Positions 1 to 8,293 are shown, numbered from the stretch's first letter. The stretch: 64,000 nt of DNA from Bacteroidota bacterium (GCA_026391355.1 JAPLDH010000076.1:1-64000); one strand, 5' to 3'. Notes: a model not told the origin generated them from the letters alone. Translations and numbers: made by a program.

Positions 1-123
1 CAGTTCAAGTCTTTCACAGGAGCTGAGTCTTTTGCAATCCTGCGATCGGTCATCGATACTGCTATTAAAAATAACCTGAACCCTTTGCATTCCCTTTCCG
101 AAATTAATGCCCTATCTTTGTAA
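1..123 (+). mobile_element. C-terminal end of a transposase, probably IS66 type (partial)
   Basis: An open frame enters from the left edge and ends at TAA 121-123, giving 40 codons that include GAESFAILRSVIDTAIKNN. IS66-family transposases commonly end with a segment of the form F-R-S-x-x-G-A-x-x-F-x-x-I-R-S-x-I-x-T-A, which this resembles. Only the tail is visible, so completeness and activity cannot be judged, and the family assignment rests on remembered family resemblance. The last codons overlap a promoter-like TATCTTTG. Confidence 0.5.
113..120 (+). promoter_or_regulatory. -7 box TATCTTTG for the DUF3494 gene
   Basis: TATCTTTG matches the Bacteroidota -7 consensus TAnnTTTG and lies 44 nt before the ATG at 165. 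No TTG is seen at the ideal 19-21 nt upstream. It overlaps the final codons of the transposase frame. Confidence 0.5.
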
Positions 124-164
124 GGGGTGAATAGTTACAATTTTCACTGTATAAAACGATCTTT

Positions 165-971
165 ATGAAAAAACAACTACTCAGTTCAATTACAGCAGTT
201 ATACTGTTTTTAATGCCAACCGTGAATTTCGGACAGGCGCCTAACTTAGGGGCAGCTTCCGGTTTTGCGTATTTTACCTCCGCTGGAGCATTTAATGTTA
301 CCGGAGCATCAACAATCGTAACTGGTGATGTAGGCAATTATGTAGGTGCTTTCAGTGGATTTCCTCCGGGAATATTGCTTGGAGCAAAACACCTTGGTGA
401 TCCTCTTACTTTTCAAGCCAGCTCTGATCTGGCGGGTGCATGGGGACAACTGAGCGCACTTACTTGTGGTCTGGTTTTAGGAACTCCAATGACAAGCCAG
501 ATTCTTACCCCAAATGTTTACTGCATCCTAAGTGCTGGAGTATTAAATGGAGATGTAACGTTAGACGGGCAAAATAATCCCGGTTCTATATTTATTTTCA
601 AGATCGGTGGCGCTTTTGCGACAGACTATAATTCACACATATTTCTGATTAATCAAGCCAGCGCATGCAATGTGTATTGGCAGATAGATGGAGATTTCGC
701 ATTACATGGAGTCTCTGTTTTCAGGGGTACTGTAATTGCTAGCGGGGCTATCCACTTAACGGAAACTGCCGCTCTTTATGGTAGAGGACTATCAACTGCG
801 GGTGCTATTGACCTGACGAATAATACAGTCACACTATGTAGTACACTCCCTAACCCACCAGGTACGATTCCCACGATGTCCGAATGGGGTCTCATCATCT
901 TCGGGGTTTTGCTGCTTGGTGTTGGTACAGTTTATATTCTGCGAAGAAGGCAGACTTCCTATAATTTATAA
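165..971 (+). CDS. Secreted DUF3494 (ice-binding-like) protein with IPTL-CTERM sorting tail
   Basis: The 268-aa protein has a signal peptide (MKKQLLSSITAVILFLMPTV, cleaved near GQA), then a DUF3494-type domain at about residues 25-225, rich in Gly/Ala/Thr with the family opening NLGAASGFAYFTSAGAFNV. The family folds as a beta-helix and includes ice-binding proteins, but many members have not been shown to bind ice. The C-terminus is a textbook IPTL-CTERM tail: PTMSEWG, a hydrophobic segment (LIIFGVLLLGVGTVYIL), then RRR. That signal is known to be processed by exosortase H-type systems, so the mature protein is probably delivered to the cell surface. No exosortase is encoded in this window. 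A strong terminator follows, so it is likely monocistronic. Confidence 0.85.
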   Translation: MKKQLLSSITAVILFLMPTVNFGQAPNLGAASGFAYFTSAGAFNVTGASTIVTGDVGNYVGAFSGFPPGILLGAKHLGDPLTFQASSDLAGAWGQLSALTCGLVLGTPMTSQILTPNVYCILSAGVLNGDVTLDGQNNPGSIFIFKIGGAFATDYNSHIFLINQASACNVYWQIDGDFALHGVSVFRGTVIASGAIHLTETAALYGRGLSTAGAIDLTNNTVTLCSTLPNPPGTIPTMSEWGLIIFGVLLLGVGTVYILRRRQTSYNL

Positions 972-991
972 ATCATCCGAACCCATTCACT

Positions 992-1026
992 GATCAGACC
1001 CTGATAAGGGTCTGATCTTTTATTTC
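992..1026 (+). terminator. Rho-independent terminator after the DUF3494 gene
   Basis: A perfect 10-bp stem, gatcagaccc (992-1001) and gggtctgatc (1008-1017), closes a 6-nt loop and is followed by a T-rich run (ttttatttctt). It lies 20 nt after the stop codon. Confidence 0.9.
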
Positions 1027-1029
1027 TTA

Positions 1030-1083
1030 ACGATCGAGGGCAAGGTTACCCTTGATATCCATAACCTTTTCGGGCAAAGTTTA
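1030..1083 (+). pseudogene. Possible relic of a T9SS C-terminal sorting domain
   Basis: Eighteen codons read TIEGKVTLDIHNLFGQSL, resembling the core of Por-secretion (T9SS) C-terminal domains, which typically contain G-K-V-T-L-x-I-Y-N-x-x-G-Q. The frame decays on both sides and no start is available. It may be the leftover tail of a lost secreted protein, or chance. The rest of 1084-1217 shows nothing recognisable. Confidence 0.3.
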
Positions 1084-1217
1084 ATTTTTTCACCTCAACC
1101 CCCGTCCCGAGTACTCTGCCCTGGGGTTCATACCAATTGATTAACACTGGTGAGCGATCAGGAAACCAATATTGATCATTCCTTCAGTTTCGAGGCAAAC
1201 AATCTTTCCCATTGTAA

Positions 1218-1285
1218 ATGTGTGAATGATGTAACTCTTTTCTGCAATTGTGTAAGGCTTTTCGTAACCAAATGGCCCACCTTTG
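1218..1285 (+). promoter_or_regulatory. Stress-type promoter, copy A: paired TGTAA boxes plus CACCTTTG
   Basis: ATGTGTGAATGATGTAAC (1218-1235) is followed by a second box TGTAAG (1251-1256), starting exactly 21 bp after the first TGTAAC (1230-1235). After 21 more bases comes the -7-like CACCTTTG (1278-1285). The same arrangement occurs at 7837-7903, 18677-18744 and 19238-19303. The predicted start of transcription is near 1292, about 30 nt before the ATG at 1323. Confidence 0.75.
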
Positions 1286-1322
1286 TTCCGTGAAATTATT
1301 TCATGGTTTAAATTAAAAAAAG

Positions 1323-1835
1323 ATGAGAACAGTGAAATTTATGGTTATCGGCATGGCATTGTTTCTTGCAGGTGCAATACAGGCGCAGGTTTCAGTGAAT
1401 GTACATATTGGTGCACCTCCGCCCTGGGGCCCTGCCGGAGTTCCCGAAGTACGCTATTATTACCTGCCTGATGTGGAAGCCTATTATGATGTTCAGACTT
1501 CGATGTTTATCTATTTTGGAGGAGGAGTGTGGGTTCATCGGGCCAATCTTCCTTCGCAGTTCAGAAATTATGATTTATATGGTGGATATAAAGTGGTAAT
1601 GAAGGATTATCACGGCAATACACCTTATAATAATTTTAAAGAGCATAAAAGGAAATGGGGGAGAGGTTACCATGGGGAAGCCCAGAGAACGATTGGTGAG
1701 AGACCCGGAAAAGGAAACCCGGGGGGAAAAAATTCTCATGAAGGTAACCATGATAATAAAAGCGGTGGCCATGGTAATGATAAAAACATGAAAGAGGATC
1801 ATGGTCATGGTGATGGAAACGGAAAGAAAAAATAA
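1323..1835 (+). CDS. Small secreted protein with His/Gly-rich tail, unknown function
   Basis: The 170-aa product has a signal peptide (MRTVKFMVIGMALFLAGAIQ, cleaved after AQA) and an aromatic-rich middle (residues about 25-105, containing VRYYYLPDVEAYYDVQT and FIYFGGGVWVH) that looks like a small beta domain common in Bacteroidota secreted proteins. The tail (about 110-170) is rich in His, Gly, Asn and Lys and could bind metal; that is inference. The next gene begins 45 nt on and encodes a similar Tyr/Trp-rich domain, so the two probably form an operon from promoter copy A. Function is not known. Confidence 0.75.
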   Translation: MRTVKFMVIGMALFLAGAIQAQVSVNVHIGAPPPWGPAGVPEVRYYYLPDVEAYYDVQTSMFIYFGGGVWVHRANLPSQFRNYDLYGGYKVVMKDYHGNTPYNNFKEHKRKWGRGYHGEAQRTIGERPGKGNPGGKNSHEGNHDNKSGGHGNDKNMKEDHGHGDGNGKKK

Positions 1836-1880
1836 ATGGTAATAATAACAGTGTAATAACAGGATGATAAAAGAAAATGT

Positions 1881-3161
1881 ATGAAAGCTAAAATTAACAT
1901 TATTTCTCTGTTGCTCATGTTCTGTATAGTTGCATGGATAACACCTCAAAAAGCCACTGCACAGGGGGGATCTGTCAGCTTCCAGGTTTTTTATGATGAA
2001 TTAAGCCCTTATGGAACATGGGTAGATAACCCCGATTACGGATATGTCTGGGTACCCAACGTCGCTCCCGGGTTTTCTCCTTATGCTACGAACGGTTACT
2101 GGGTATTTACCGACGACGGGTGGACCTGGGTTTCCAATTATTCATGGGGATGGGCGCCTTTTCACTATGGTCGCTGGTACACCGATCCTACTTATGGACC
2201 TATGTGGGTTCCTGATAACGAATGGGGGCCTGGATGGGTTACCTGGAGAAGATCATCAAATTATTACGGGTGGGCGCCAATGGGACCCGGTATCAGTGTC
2301 AGTGTAGCTTATGGCGAAGGTTATAATGAACACTATAACCAATACACATTTGTCCGGGGTGGTTATATGGGAAGAACGAACATTAATAACTACTATGTCA
2401 ACAATTCAAACAATGTAACAATTATCAACAATTCCACTGTGATAAATAATACCAGGGTTGACAGAACGCGGAATGTAACATACAATGCAGGTCCCGACAG
2501 AGGTGAAGTTGAAAAGCGGGTTGGTAAACCAATCACCCCGGTCGCCATCAGGGAAAGCAGTAAACCCGGTCAGAATCTAAGCAAGAATCAGCTCCAGATA
2601 TACCGGCCACAGGTGCAAAGAAATGTCACCTCAGGGTCAAAACCTGCCCCGTTGAAAGTGGAGAACCTGAAAAATGTGAAACCTGCAGCACAAAGAACTG
2701 TTGAAACCCCGGTACAAAAAGCAAATCAAACCGTTAAGCAGCCATCACAACCAAAACCAGGAACACAACCGGTCAGGCAACCATCACAGCCGAAACAGGG
2801 TACACAACCTGTTAAGCAACCATCACAGCCAAAACAGGGTACACAACCTGTTAAGCAACCATCACAGCCAAAACAGGGTACACAACCTGTTAAACAGCCA
2901 TCACAACCACAAAGGACCGTACAACCGGATAAGAAGCAACCACAGCAACCGCAAAAGACCGTGCAACCACCTAAACAGCAACCACAGCAACCACAACGTA
3001 CTGTACAACCTCCTAAGCAGAAACCAGCACAACCACAGAAAACGGAGCCACCCAAAAAGGCAGAAGATGTGAAACAACCACAAAAAGACAACCCACCCAA
3101 AAAAGTGGAAGGTGAAAAAGAATTACAGCAACCTGTACCACCCAAATTTTTTAGGGAATAA
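1881..3161 (+). CDS. DUF6600-type secreted protein with Pro/Gln/Lys repeat tail
   Basis: The 426-aa protein begins with a signal peptide cleaved near ATAQG. Residues about 30-165 form a Trp/Gly/Tyr-rich region (SPYGTWVDNPDYGYVWVPN, SWGWAPFHYGRW, GWVTWRRSSNYYGWAPMGP) typical of DUF6600, an envelope family of unknown function. An Asn-rich stretch (about 168-200) follows, then a long hydrophilic tail (about 245-426) built of PxQP-K repeats, partly encoded by near-identical 39-nt repeats. Such tails usually span or bind the peptidoglycan layer; that is inference. It sits in the 1323-3400 cluster under the stress-type promoter. Confidence 0.8.
   Translation: MKAKINIISLLLMFCIVAWITPQKATAQGGSVSFQVFYDELSPYGTWVDNPDYGYVWVPNVAPGFSPYATNGYWVFTDDGWTWVSNYSWGWAPFHYGRWYTDPTYGPMWVPDNEWGPGWVTWRRSSNYYGWAPMGPGISVSVAYGEGYNEHYNQYTFVRGGYMGRTNINNYYVNNSNNVTIINNSTVINNTRVDRTRNVTYNAGPDRGEVEKRVGKPITPVAIRESSKPGQNLSKNQLQIYRPQVQRNVTSGSKPAPLKVENLKNVKPAAQRTVETPVQKANQTVKQPSQPKPGTQPVRQPSQPKQGTQPVKQPSQPKQGTQPVKQPSQPKQGTQPVKQPSQPQRTVQPDKKQPQQPQKTVQPPKQQPQQPQRTVQPPKQKPAQPQKTEPPKKAEDVKQPQKDNPPKKVEGEKELQQPVPPKFFRE
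2736..2930 (+). repeat. 39-bp tandem repeat inside the DUF6600 gene
   Basis: Five 39-bp units encode the 13-residue block KQPSQPKQGTQPV. Units 3 and 4 (2814-2852 and 2853-2891) are identical, unit 2 (2775-2813) is nearly so, and units 1 and 5 are diverged. The near identity points to recent expansion and probable length variation between strains. Confidence 0.9.
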
Positions 3162-3214
3162 AAGCAATTTTAATAACCAGTTCATTTATTATAAATAATT
3201 CTAAATCATTTATT

Positions 3215-3400
3215 ATGCCACTGTTCACTATTTTAATTGTACTGATTGTTGCTGGTGTCGTTCTATGGCTTGTCAATTCATACATCCCCATGGATCACAA
3301 GATCAAAACAATCTTCAACGTCGTAGTAGTAGTTGTTGTTATCGTTTGGCTTCTTAAGGTATTCGGACTTATTCATTACCTCATGAATATACATGTATAA
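3215..3400 (+). CDS. Thivi_2564-type small membrane protein
   Basis: The 61-aa protein has two membrane segments, residues about 3-22 (TILIVLIVAGVVLWLVNSYI) and 33-55, joined by the short charged loop PMDHKIKT. This pattern matches the Thivi_2564 family of small membrane proteins, whose role is unknown. It is the last gene of the 1323-3400 cluster and meets the oppositely oriented DUF3943 gene tail to tail with an 8-nt gap; no clear terminator hairpin lies between them. Confidence 0.8.
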   Translation: MPLFTILIVLIVAGVVLWLVNSYIPMDHKIKTIFNVVVVVVVIVWLLKVFGLIHYLMNIHV

Positions 3401-3408
3401 AACATGTT

Positions 3409-4980
3409 TCAATTATATTGACCTCTCCGCTGTTTATCCTCTAAATAGAACAACAGAAATATTTTCTGCTCATTCTGCCTTGAATGTAAACCTGGAGCAT
3501 TAAGTAAATACCGGTCATTGTAATAAAGAAAATATTCACATCCGATACTCAGATTTTTATAAAGCGTCACAGTAATTCTTGGTTTTAAAATGTGAATGTA
3601 ATTATTCCCACTTGCACCGATATAGGTTCGGATCATATAGAAATAATAGATCATTGACGCTGTCCCGTATTTACCAAGATTAAACGTGCTTTCAAACTTT
3701 CCCTCTACTCCTCCGCCATAAATATAATCTCTGACCTGGGTAGTATCCGATCCGACCTTTGCACTGCTTCCCGCAAAAGGTACGATAGCCAGATGAACCT
3801 TTGTATAAAGGTTGCTCGTTTTGCTTACCGGGTATTTGGAGATCACGCCACCACCGAAACCAATGGTACCCAACTCAAACTTTTTATTATCCCAGTAATC
3901 ATAATATTGAAATCCCCCGATGAGGAATGCCAGTTTTCCCAACTGTGCATTTTTACCGAATAAAATTCCATACCCGAGAATGTTATCCAGGTATTTTCGT
4001 CCCACACCGAAATTTAAATCTATGCGAAGCTTGAAAAAATCAAAAGGCTTTCGGGAACGGAGTTCAAAAGGATTTCCATAATCAAACTGAACGTTGACCA
4101 TTGCATTGTATGTTCCTTTTCCGAAGATACCTTTTGATGAATCATTGATCATACGTACCCCTCCGTAAAAAGAAATATTAATGGGCTCTTTCTCATATAC
4201 CTCTTTGTTGGTTCTCCTGAAAGTTTTCCCCTGTATCAGCCTGTTAAAACCCCTCATAGGGTCGATAATCCCGGCTCCTATTTCACGGAAAACCCTGTTT
4301 GCTCCTCTCGTACGGTCATCAAGAATATTCGAACTCAAGCGGTAAAGTATTTCTCCAAGAAATGTTCCATTGACCGGAGTATAGATAATATCATTATATG
4401 ACGGCCGCGTATTTTCTCCGAAATATTCCCACATCAAACTTCCGGCAACTGCAAAAGGAAAGGATTGAAGATAAGTGTAACCATTCGAACGCGCAGCATT
4501 ATAAGAAAGGGTTCCTGAATAGGGATGACCGATAAAATTTACCCCGAACCGGTCCTTATCCCATTCCCATCCGGCTTTGATATTATATTTCCAGGTTGGG
4601 ATCCCGATGTGTGCATAATCAGCATTCAATAGATACCTGTCCAGCGACCACGTCAAAACAAGGGTTCCCAGCACTTCAACTGCAGGTATCCATAGGTGAT
4701 ATCTTTTATTATACGCTGTATCATCATCAAGCAAATCCCCGTATTTATTTTGTTTTATGGTGTCAACGAGTACACTCTTCGCCGGCTCGTTGCCTGCTGA
4801 ATCTGAAAGCTTTTTTACTTTTACTGCCTTGATCTTATCGAGTTGCTTATCATCATTGCCTTTACTGCGGTTTATCGTATCATTGGGAGCCACTTTTTTG
4901 GGATTCTGAGGCGGCACATCTTGTCCATGCAGTAATGGAGAAAATAAAAATAATAAGGCTAATATGCAGGTTGCTTTCAT
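3409..4980 (-). CDS. DUF3943 outer-membrane protein
   Basis: The preferred start is the ATG at 4980, one base beyond the MlaD stop; it gives a 523-aa protein with a clear signal peptide (MKATCILALLFLFSPLLHG). A further 7 codons upstream would overlap MlaD. After a Lys/Asp-rich linker (about 20-85), residues about 90-260 carry the DUF3943 signature: a WSLDRYLLN segment, FIGHPYSGTLSYNAARSNG, YFGENTRPS and RGFNRLIQGK. The C-terminal half alternates polar and aromatic residues as a beta-barrel would. Being last in the MlaE-F-D operon, it may act at the outer-membrane end of the same lipid pathway; that is inference. Confidence 0.75.
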   Translation of the reverse strand: MKATCILALLFLFSPLLHGQDVPPQNPKKVAPNDTINRSKGNDDKQLDKIKAVKVKKLSDSAGNEPAKSVLVDTIKQNKYGDLLDDDTAYNKRYHLWIPAVEVLGTLVLTWSLDRYLLNADYAHIGIPTWKYNIKAGWEWDKDRFGVNFIGHPYSGTLSYNAARSNGYTYLQSFPFAVAGSLMWEYFGENTRPSYNDIIYTPVNGTFLGEILYRLSSNILDDRTRGANRVFREIGAGIIDPMRGFNRLIQGKTFRRTNKEVYEKEPINISFYGGVRMINDSSKGIFGKGTYNAMVNVQFDYGNPFELRSRKPFDFFKLRIDLNFGVGRKYLDNILGYGILFGKNAQLGKLAFLIGGFQYYDYWDNKKFELGTIGFGGGVISKYPVSKTSNLYTKVHLAIVPFAGSSAKVGSDTTQVRDYIYGGGVEGKFESTFNLGKYGTASMIYYFYMIRTYIGASGNNYIHILKPRITVTLYKNLSIGCEYFLYYNDRYLLNAPGLHSRQNEQKIFLLFYLEDKQRRGQYN

Positions 4981-4981
4981 C

Positions 4982-5782
4982 TTATTTTTTCTTTTTATCA
5001 ATTGCTTTTTGTTCTTTTATCTTTTGTTTTTCAGCTTCCTCTTTCTTTTTATTATTTGCTTTTTGTTCTTTTACCTTTTTTTCTTCAGCATCATCCTTCT
5101 TTTGTTGAGCCGCTTCTGCTTTCCTTCTGAAATAACCTCTTAAAAGCCAATTTTCCTTGGCTGCATTCATATTTTCATCCAACCCTTTGCTGCTTTTTTT
5201 AATATTCACCAAGGTCTGACTAAAATCATCTGCAATGGTTGAATCCTGGATTAATCTTCCGATTGTTCCCTGTCCACTATTTACTTTAATCATAATTTCT
5301 GCCAGGTTATCTGAAATAATTGCGGCATTAAATGCTGTCACCTGCAAACTTGCCATTATGGCATCTGTTTCAGCCGGCTCTTTTGACGCAATTTGTTCCC
5401 CGTCTTTTGCTAAAGGAGCATCATTACTTCCTTGCGTAAGAATTAAAATGCGATCACCAATGATTCCGGCAGAACCGATTCCTGCTTCACAATCCGATTT
5501 AATAAATTGACGGACACTTTTTTTAATTAACATTTCAACCTGTACAGTCGAATCATTTATTATATCAATATTATCAACAGTTCCTACATTGATTCCTGAA
5601 AAACGGACATTATTTCCTACCTGTAAGCCACTTACATTATAAAAAGTTGTGGTAAGTTTAAACACAGGATTAAATAAATTTTTCTGCTTTCCAATGAAGA
5701 ATATGGCAATTACAAAAAGTGCCAATCCTCCGACAATAAAAAGCCCTAACCGTACTTTGAATTTTGATGATTGAGTATCCAT
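4982..5782 (-). CDS. mlaD: MlaD-type MCE-domain lipid transport protein
   Basis: The 266-aa protein has one N-terminal membrane anchor (about 10-30, LGLFIVGGLALFVIAIFFIG) and an MCE domain (about 38-120) with the family pattern VSGLQVGNNVRFSGINVG and IIGDRILILTQGS. Proteins of this kind form periplasmic hexamers that receive lipids from the MlaE permease. The tail (about 205-266) is a Lys/Glu-rich coiled coil with repeats of the form EEAEKQKIKEQKA. It lies 36 nt after mlaF and 1 nt before the DUF3943 gene, so it is co-transcribed. Confidence 0.88.
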   Translation of the reverse strand: MDTQSSKFKVRLGLFIVGGLALFVIAIFFIGKQKNLFNPVFKLTTTFYNVSGLQVGNNVRFSGINVGTVDNIDIINDSTVQVEMLIKKSVRQFIKSDCEAGIGSAGIIGDRILILTQGSNDAPLAKDGEQIASKEPAETDAIMASLQVTAFNAAIISDNLAEIMIKVNSGQGTIGRLIQDSTIADDFSQTLVNIKKSSKGLDENMNAAKENWLLRGYFRRKAEAAQQKKDDAEEKKVKEQKANNKKKEEAEKQKIKEQKAIDKKKK

Positions 5783-5818
5783 ATTTTTATGGTATTAAAA
5801 CTGAGACTTTATAATTGA

Positions 5819-6595
5819 TTATTTAAAGAAAGATTTGATCAACGGGTCAGTTGACTTTTCAAACTTTTCCAATTCTCCTTCCTGATAAACTTCACCGTCG
5901 TGTAACATAATAACACGGTTTGCAGTTGTACGGGCACATTCAATATCATGGGTTATGATGATGGAAGAAGTTTTATATTTTTTCTGAACATCATTGATGA
6001 GTGAACTTATTTCATCTGAAGTTACCGGGTCGAGCCCCGTCGTGGGTTCATCATACAACATGATCATGGGGTCAACGACAATGGTTCGTGCCAGGCTGAT
6101 CCGTTTACGCATCCCCCCTGATAGTTGCGAAGGCATTTTATTCAAAGCATCAGCTAATCCCACGTTTTCAAGAACTTCTATTACTTTTTCGTCAATTTCT
6201 TGTTGTGTAAGATCCTTTTTTATTCTCCGCAATGGAAATTCCAGGTTTTGTTTCACAGTCATGGAATCATAGAGTGCACCACTCTGAAAAAGAAAACCAA
6301 TTTTTTTTCTCATCTCTCCCAAACCATCGCTGGTTAATTCACTCACATTTTCTCCAAGCACATTAATTGTTCCATGCTCGGGCTTTAATAAGCTAACAAT
6401 ACATTTTATCAGGACAGATTTTCCTGAGCCGGATTTTCCCAGCACGACCAGGTTTTCGCCATTAAAAAGCTGTAAAGACACATTTTTCAATACCTCCTGT
6501 GGACCAAATCCTTTCCGGAGCTCATTAATTTCAATGACCTGTTTTTCGCTTTTTGTTTTAGCCGGAGTAATCGGCGCTGTTTGGTTATCATTCAT
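5819..6595 (-). CDS. mlaF: MlaF-type ABC transporter ATPase
   Basis: This 258-aa cytoplasmic ATPase powers the MlaE/MlaD lipid transporter. Visible motifs: Walker A GKSGSGKS (about 53-60), signature LSGGMRKRISLAR (about 158-170), Walker B and catalytic Glu MIMLYDEPTTGLDP (about 177-190), and switch His IITHD (about 212-216). A non-conserved 20-residue N-terminal extension precedes the ABC core. It lies 29 nt downstream of mlaE; the spacer contains short ATTCATAATT repeats. Confidence 0.92.
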   Translation of the reverse strand: MNDNQTAPITPAKTKSEKQVIEINELRKGFGPQEVLKNVSLQLFNGENLVVLGKSGSGKSVLIKCIVSLLKPEHGTINVLGENVSELTSDGLGEMRKKIGFLFQSGALYDSMTVKQNLEFPLRRIKKDLTQQEIDEKVIEVLENVGLADALNKMPSQLSGGMRKRISLARTIVVDPMIMLYDEPTTGLDPVTSDEISSLINDVQKKYKTSSIIITHDIECARTTANRVIMLHDGEVYQEGELEKFEKSTDPLIKSFFK

Positions 6596-6624
6596 AATTT
6601 ATAATTCATCATTCATAATTATGA

Positions 6625-7470
6625 TTACAGCATATCGGTAATTTGCACAGCAATCAGGTCCACAATAATCACGAGTAATGAGGATAGTACTACAGCTGAA
6701 TTCGCTGCAATACCCACACTCTCTGTTCCCCGGCCTGCAGTATATCCTTTATAACAGCCGACCAAACCAATCACAGCACCGAAAAAAAACGTTTTGATAA
6801 ATGCCGGGAAAAAATCAAGAAACTGAACATGGCCGAATGCCTGTGAGAAAAACAATATAAAAGTTACATCTCCTTTGATATTCGCGCCTGCCCAGCTTCC
6901 TAAAATGCCAAGTCCGTCAGCATAGAGCACCAATATGGGTATCATCAGTGTTGCTGCCAGAACTCTTGTAACCACTAAAAATCGTATGGGATTGGTGGAT
7001 GATACCTCCATGGCATCAATCTGCTCCGTAACTTTCATTGAACCCAATTCTGCGCCCATGCCTGAACCTATTTTTCCTGCGCATATCAATGCCGTGATAA
7101 CCGGCCCCATTTCCCTGATGAGAGAAATGGTCACCATGCCCGGAAGCAGGGAAACTGCTCCGAAATTGACAAGGGCCGGACGCGATTGGATCGTAAGCAC
7201 CAGACCCATGATGATCCCGGTAACTGAAATCAGCGGCAGGGATTTATACCCGATTTGAAAACACTGACGCAGAAATTCCCTGAATTCAAAATCACGGGAA
7301 AAAGATTCCTTAATGGTGCATGATATGAATAAAAAAACACTGGCTACTTCTGAAAAAAAACTATTGGCTTCTACAGTTTTTTCAATAGTTTTTTCGCTGA
7401 GGCGGATAACATGTTTTTTTGCACCCTGAAGGTTTGGGATTCCTTTGATAACAGGACTAAATTTCTTCAT
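6625..7470 (-). CDS. mlaE: MlaE-type lipid ABC transporter permease
   Basis: The 281-aa integral membrane protein belongs to the MlaE/permease family (residues about 70-280, five or six membrane segments). It carries the signature region IREMGPVITALICAGKIG followed by GAELGSMKVTEQIDAMEV. The ATG at 7470 (MKKFSP) is preferred over the in-frame TTG two codons upstream. It is the first gene of the mlaE-mlaF-mlaD-DUF3943 operon and has a promoter-like CACCTTTG 25 nt upstream of the start. Confidence 0.92.
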   Translation of the reverse strand: MKKFSPVIKGIPNLQGAKKHVIRLSEKTIEKTVEANSFFSEVASVFLFISCTIKESFSRDFEFREFLRQCFQIGYKSLPLISVTGIIMGLVLTIQSRPALVNFGAVSLLPGMVTISLIREMGPVITALICAGKIGSGMGAELGSMKVTEQIDAMEVSSTNPIRFLVVTRVLAATLMIPILVLYADGLGILGSWAGANIKGDVTFILFFSQAFGHVQFLDFFPAFIKTFFFGAVIGLVGCYKGYTAGRGTESVGIAANSAVVLSSLLVIIVDLIAVQITDML

Positions 7471-7494
7471 GATCAACCGGTTATTTTAACAATA

Positions 7495-7502
7495 CAAAGG
7501 TG
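7495..7502 (-). promoter_or_regulatory. -7 box CACCTTTG for the mla operon
   Basis: CACCTTTG is read on the minus strand 25 nt before the mlaE start. It equals the -7 form used by three of the four stress-type promoters, but the paired TGTAA boxes are absent here. Confidence 0.45.
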
Positions 7503-7612
7503 AGTCATTACGATGAACGGAATTGCAAATTCCGCTCGATTCGCCAAGTACTTCAAATCATAAATAGAGGTATTTCCTGTGTAGAATACAGATAAATTTT
7601 CAATGAATGTCA

Positions 7613-7774
7613 TCACCACCAATTCCGGCGACTGCTAAACAAATCGAGGATGATCAGGATTACACCAATAACAATCAGTGCATGAACAATTGGAGAAGTT
7701 AAATGAAACGCAAAAAATCCAAGCAACCAAAGGACAATAAGTATGATCCCTATGATCATTAACAATCTAGCCAT
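7613..7774 (-). CDS. Lmo0937/DUF5670-type 53-aa membrane peptide
   Basis: An ATG at 7774 opens a 53-aa frame ending at TGA 7613-7615. It has two hydrophobic segments (about 4-23 and 31-46) with LLMIIGIILIVLWLLGFFAF, resembling the Lmo0937/DUF5670 family of stress-associated membrane peptides. A second member lies at 17335-17490. Its own promoter (copy B of the shared stress element) ends 62 nt upstream, so it can be expressed independently of the genes before it. Role unknown. Confidence 0.75.
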   Translation of the reverse strand: MARLLMIIGIILIVLWLLGFFAFHLTSPIVHALIVIGVILIILDLFSSRRNWW

Positions 7775-7836
7775 AGCTTTAAATTTTTAAAGTGAATACT
7801 CTTTTATTTTCAAATACTTATAAAAAAATTCCGGGT

Positions 7837-7903
7837 TAAAGGTAGGATCAAAACCAAAAAAAACATTACACAACTCTGGAAATAAGTTACATCATTCACA
7901 CAT
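7837..7903 (-). promoter_or_regulatory. Stress-type promoter, copy B
   Basis: On the minus strand TGTGTGAATGATGTAAC ends at 7886; the second box TGTAAT occupies 7870-7865, 21 bp after the first TGTAAC (7891-7886). After 20 bases comes TACCTTTA (7844-7837). Same architecture as at 1218, 18677 and 19238. It serves the 53-aa membrane peptide at 7774. Confidence 0.75.
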
Positions 7904-7921
7904 AATATTTATTGCAGAAAA

Positions 7922-8293
7922 CTACCGTAAACGTTTTACGCTGTCAACCAGATATCCCGAATCACCATGCCAGAATAAAGCTCCATTTTTTTGTTTATAA
8001 TGAACGATCACCATTCGTCCCTGCATAGTATCGAGCTGTTTTGCCATTTTTTCGTTAGTAACCGAAAAATAAAATTTTTCTGAAGCAATGGCAACATTCA
8101 TATTACTGGACACACTGCTTAATATCATTTCGCCTTCATAGGTTTTGATGATATTACCTTTATGAGAGAATTTCTGCAATAATCCGGCACGATACCCATC
8201 ACTGTATGTATAAAAATACTTCCAGTAAATGAAAATACCCGTTACAATTATTATCAGGGTAATAAATAAATAAAATGTTTTTTTAAGGATCAT
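7922..8293 (-). CDS. Conserved single-pass membrane protein, unknown function
   Basis: The ATG at 8293 overlaps the preceding stop as ATGA and is preferred over an upstream TTG. The 123-aa product has one N-terminal membrane segment (about 6-23) and a small extracytoplasmic domain with YSDGYRAGLLQKFSHKGNI and KTYEGEM. Close relatives are common in Bacteroidota and are sometimes labelled 6-phosphogluconate dehydrogenase, which its size rules out. It follows the bacterioferritin remnant and is probably co-transcribed with it. Confidence 0.7.
   Translation of the reverse strand: MILKKTFYLFITLIIIVTGIFIYWKYFYTYSDGYRAGLLQKFSHKGNIIKTYEGEMILSSVSSNMNVAIASEKFYFSVTNEKMAKQLDTMQGRMVIVHYKQKNGALFWHGDSGYLVDSVKRLR

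Noticed and set aside
2726-3145. Cys/Gly-rich open frames on the opposite strand of the DUF6600 gene
   Set aside because: They are shadows of the Pro/Gln repeat codons; no start context or family supports them.
7922-8293. 6-phosphogluconate dehydrogenase
   Set aside because: At 123 aa with one membrane segment it has no dehydrogenase motifs; the label is a known misannotation of this family.
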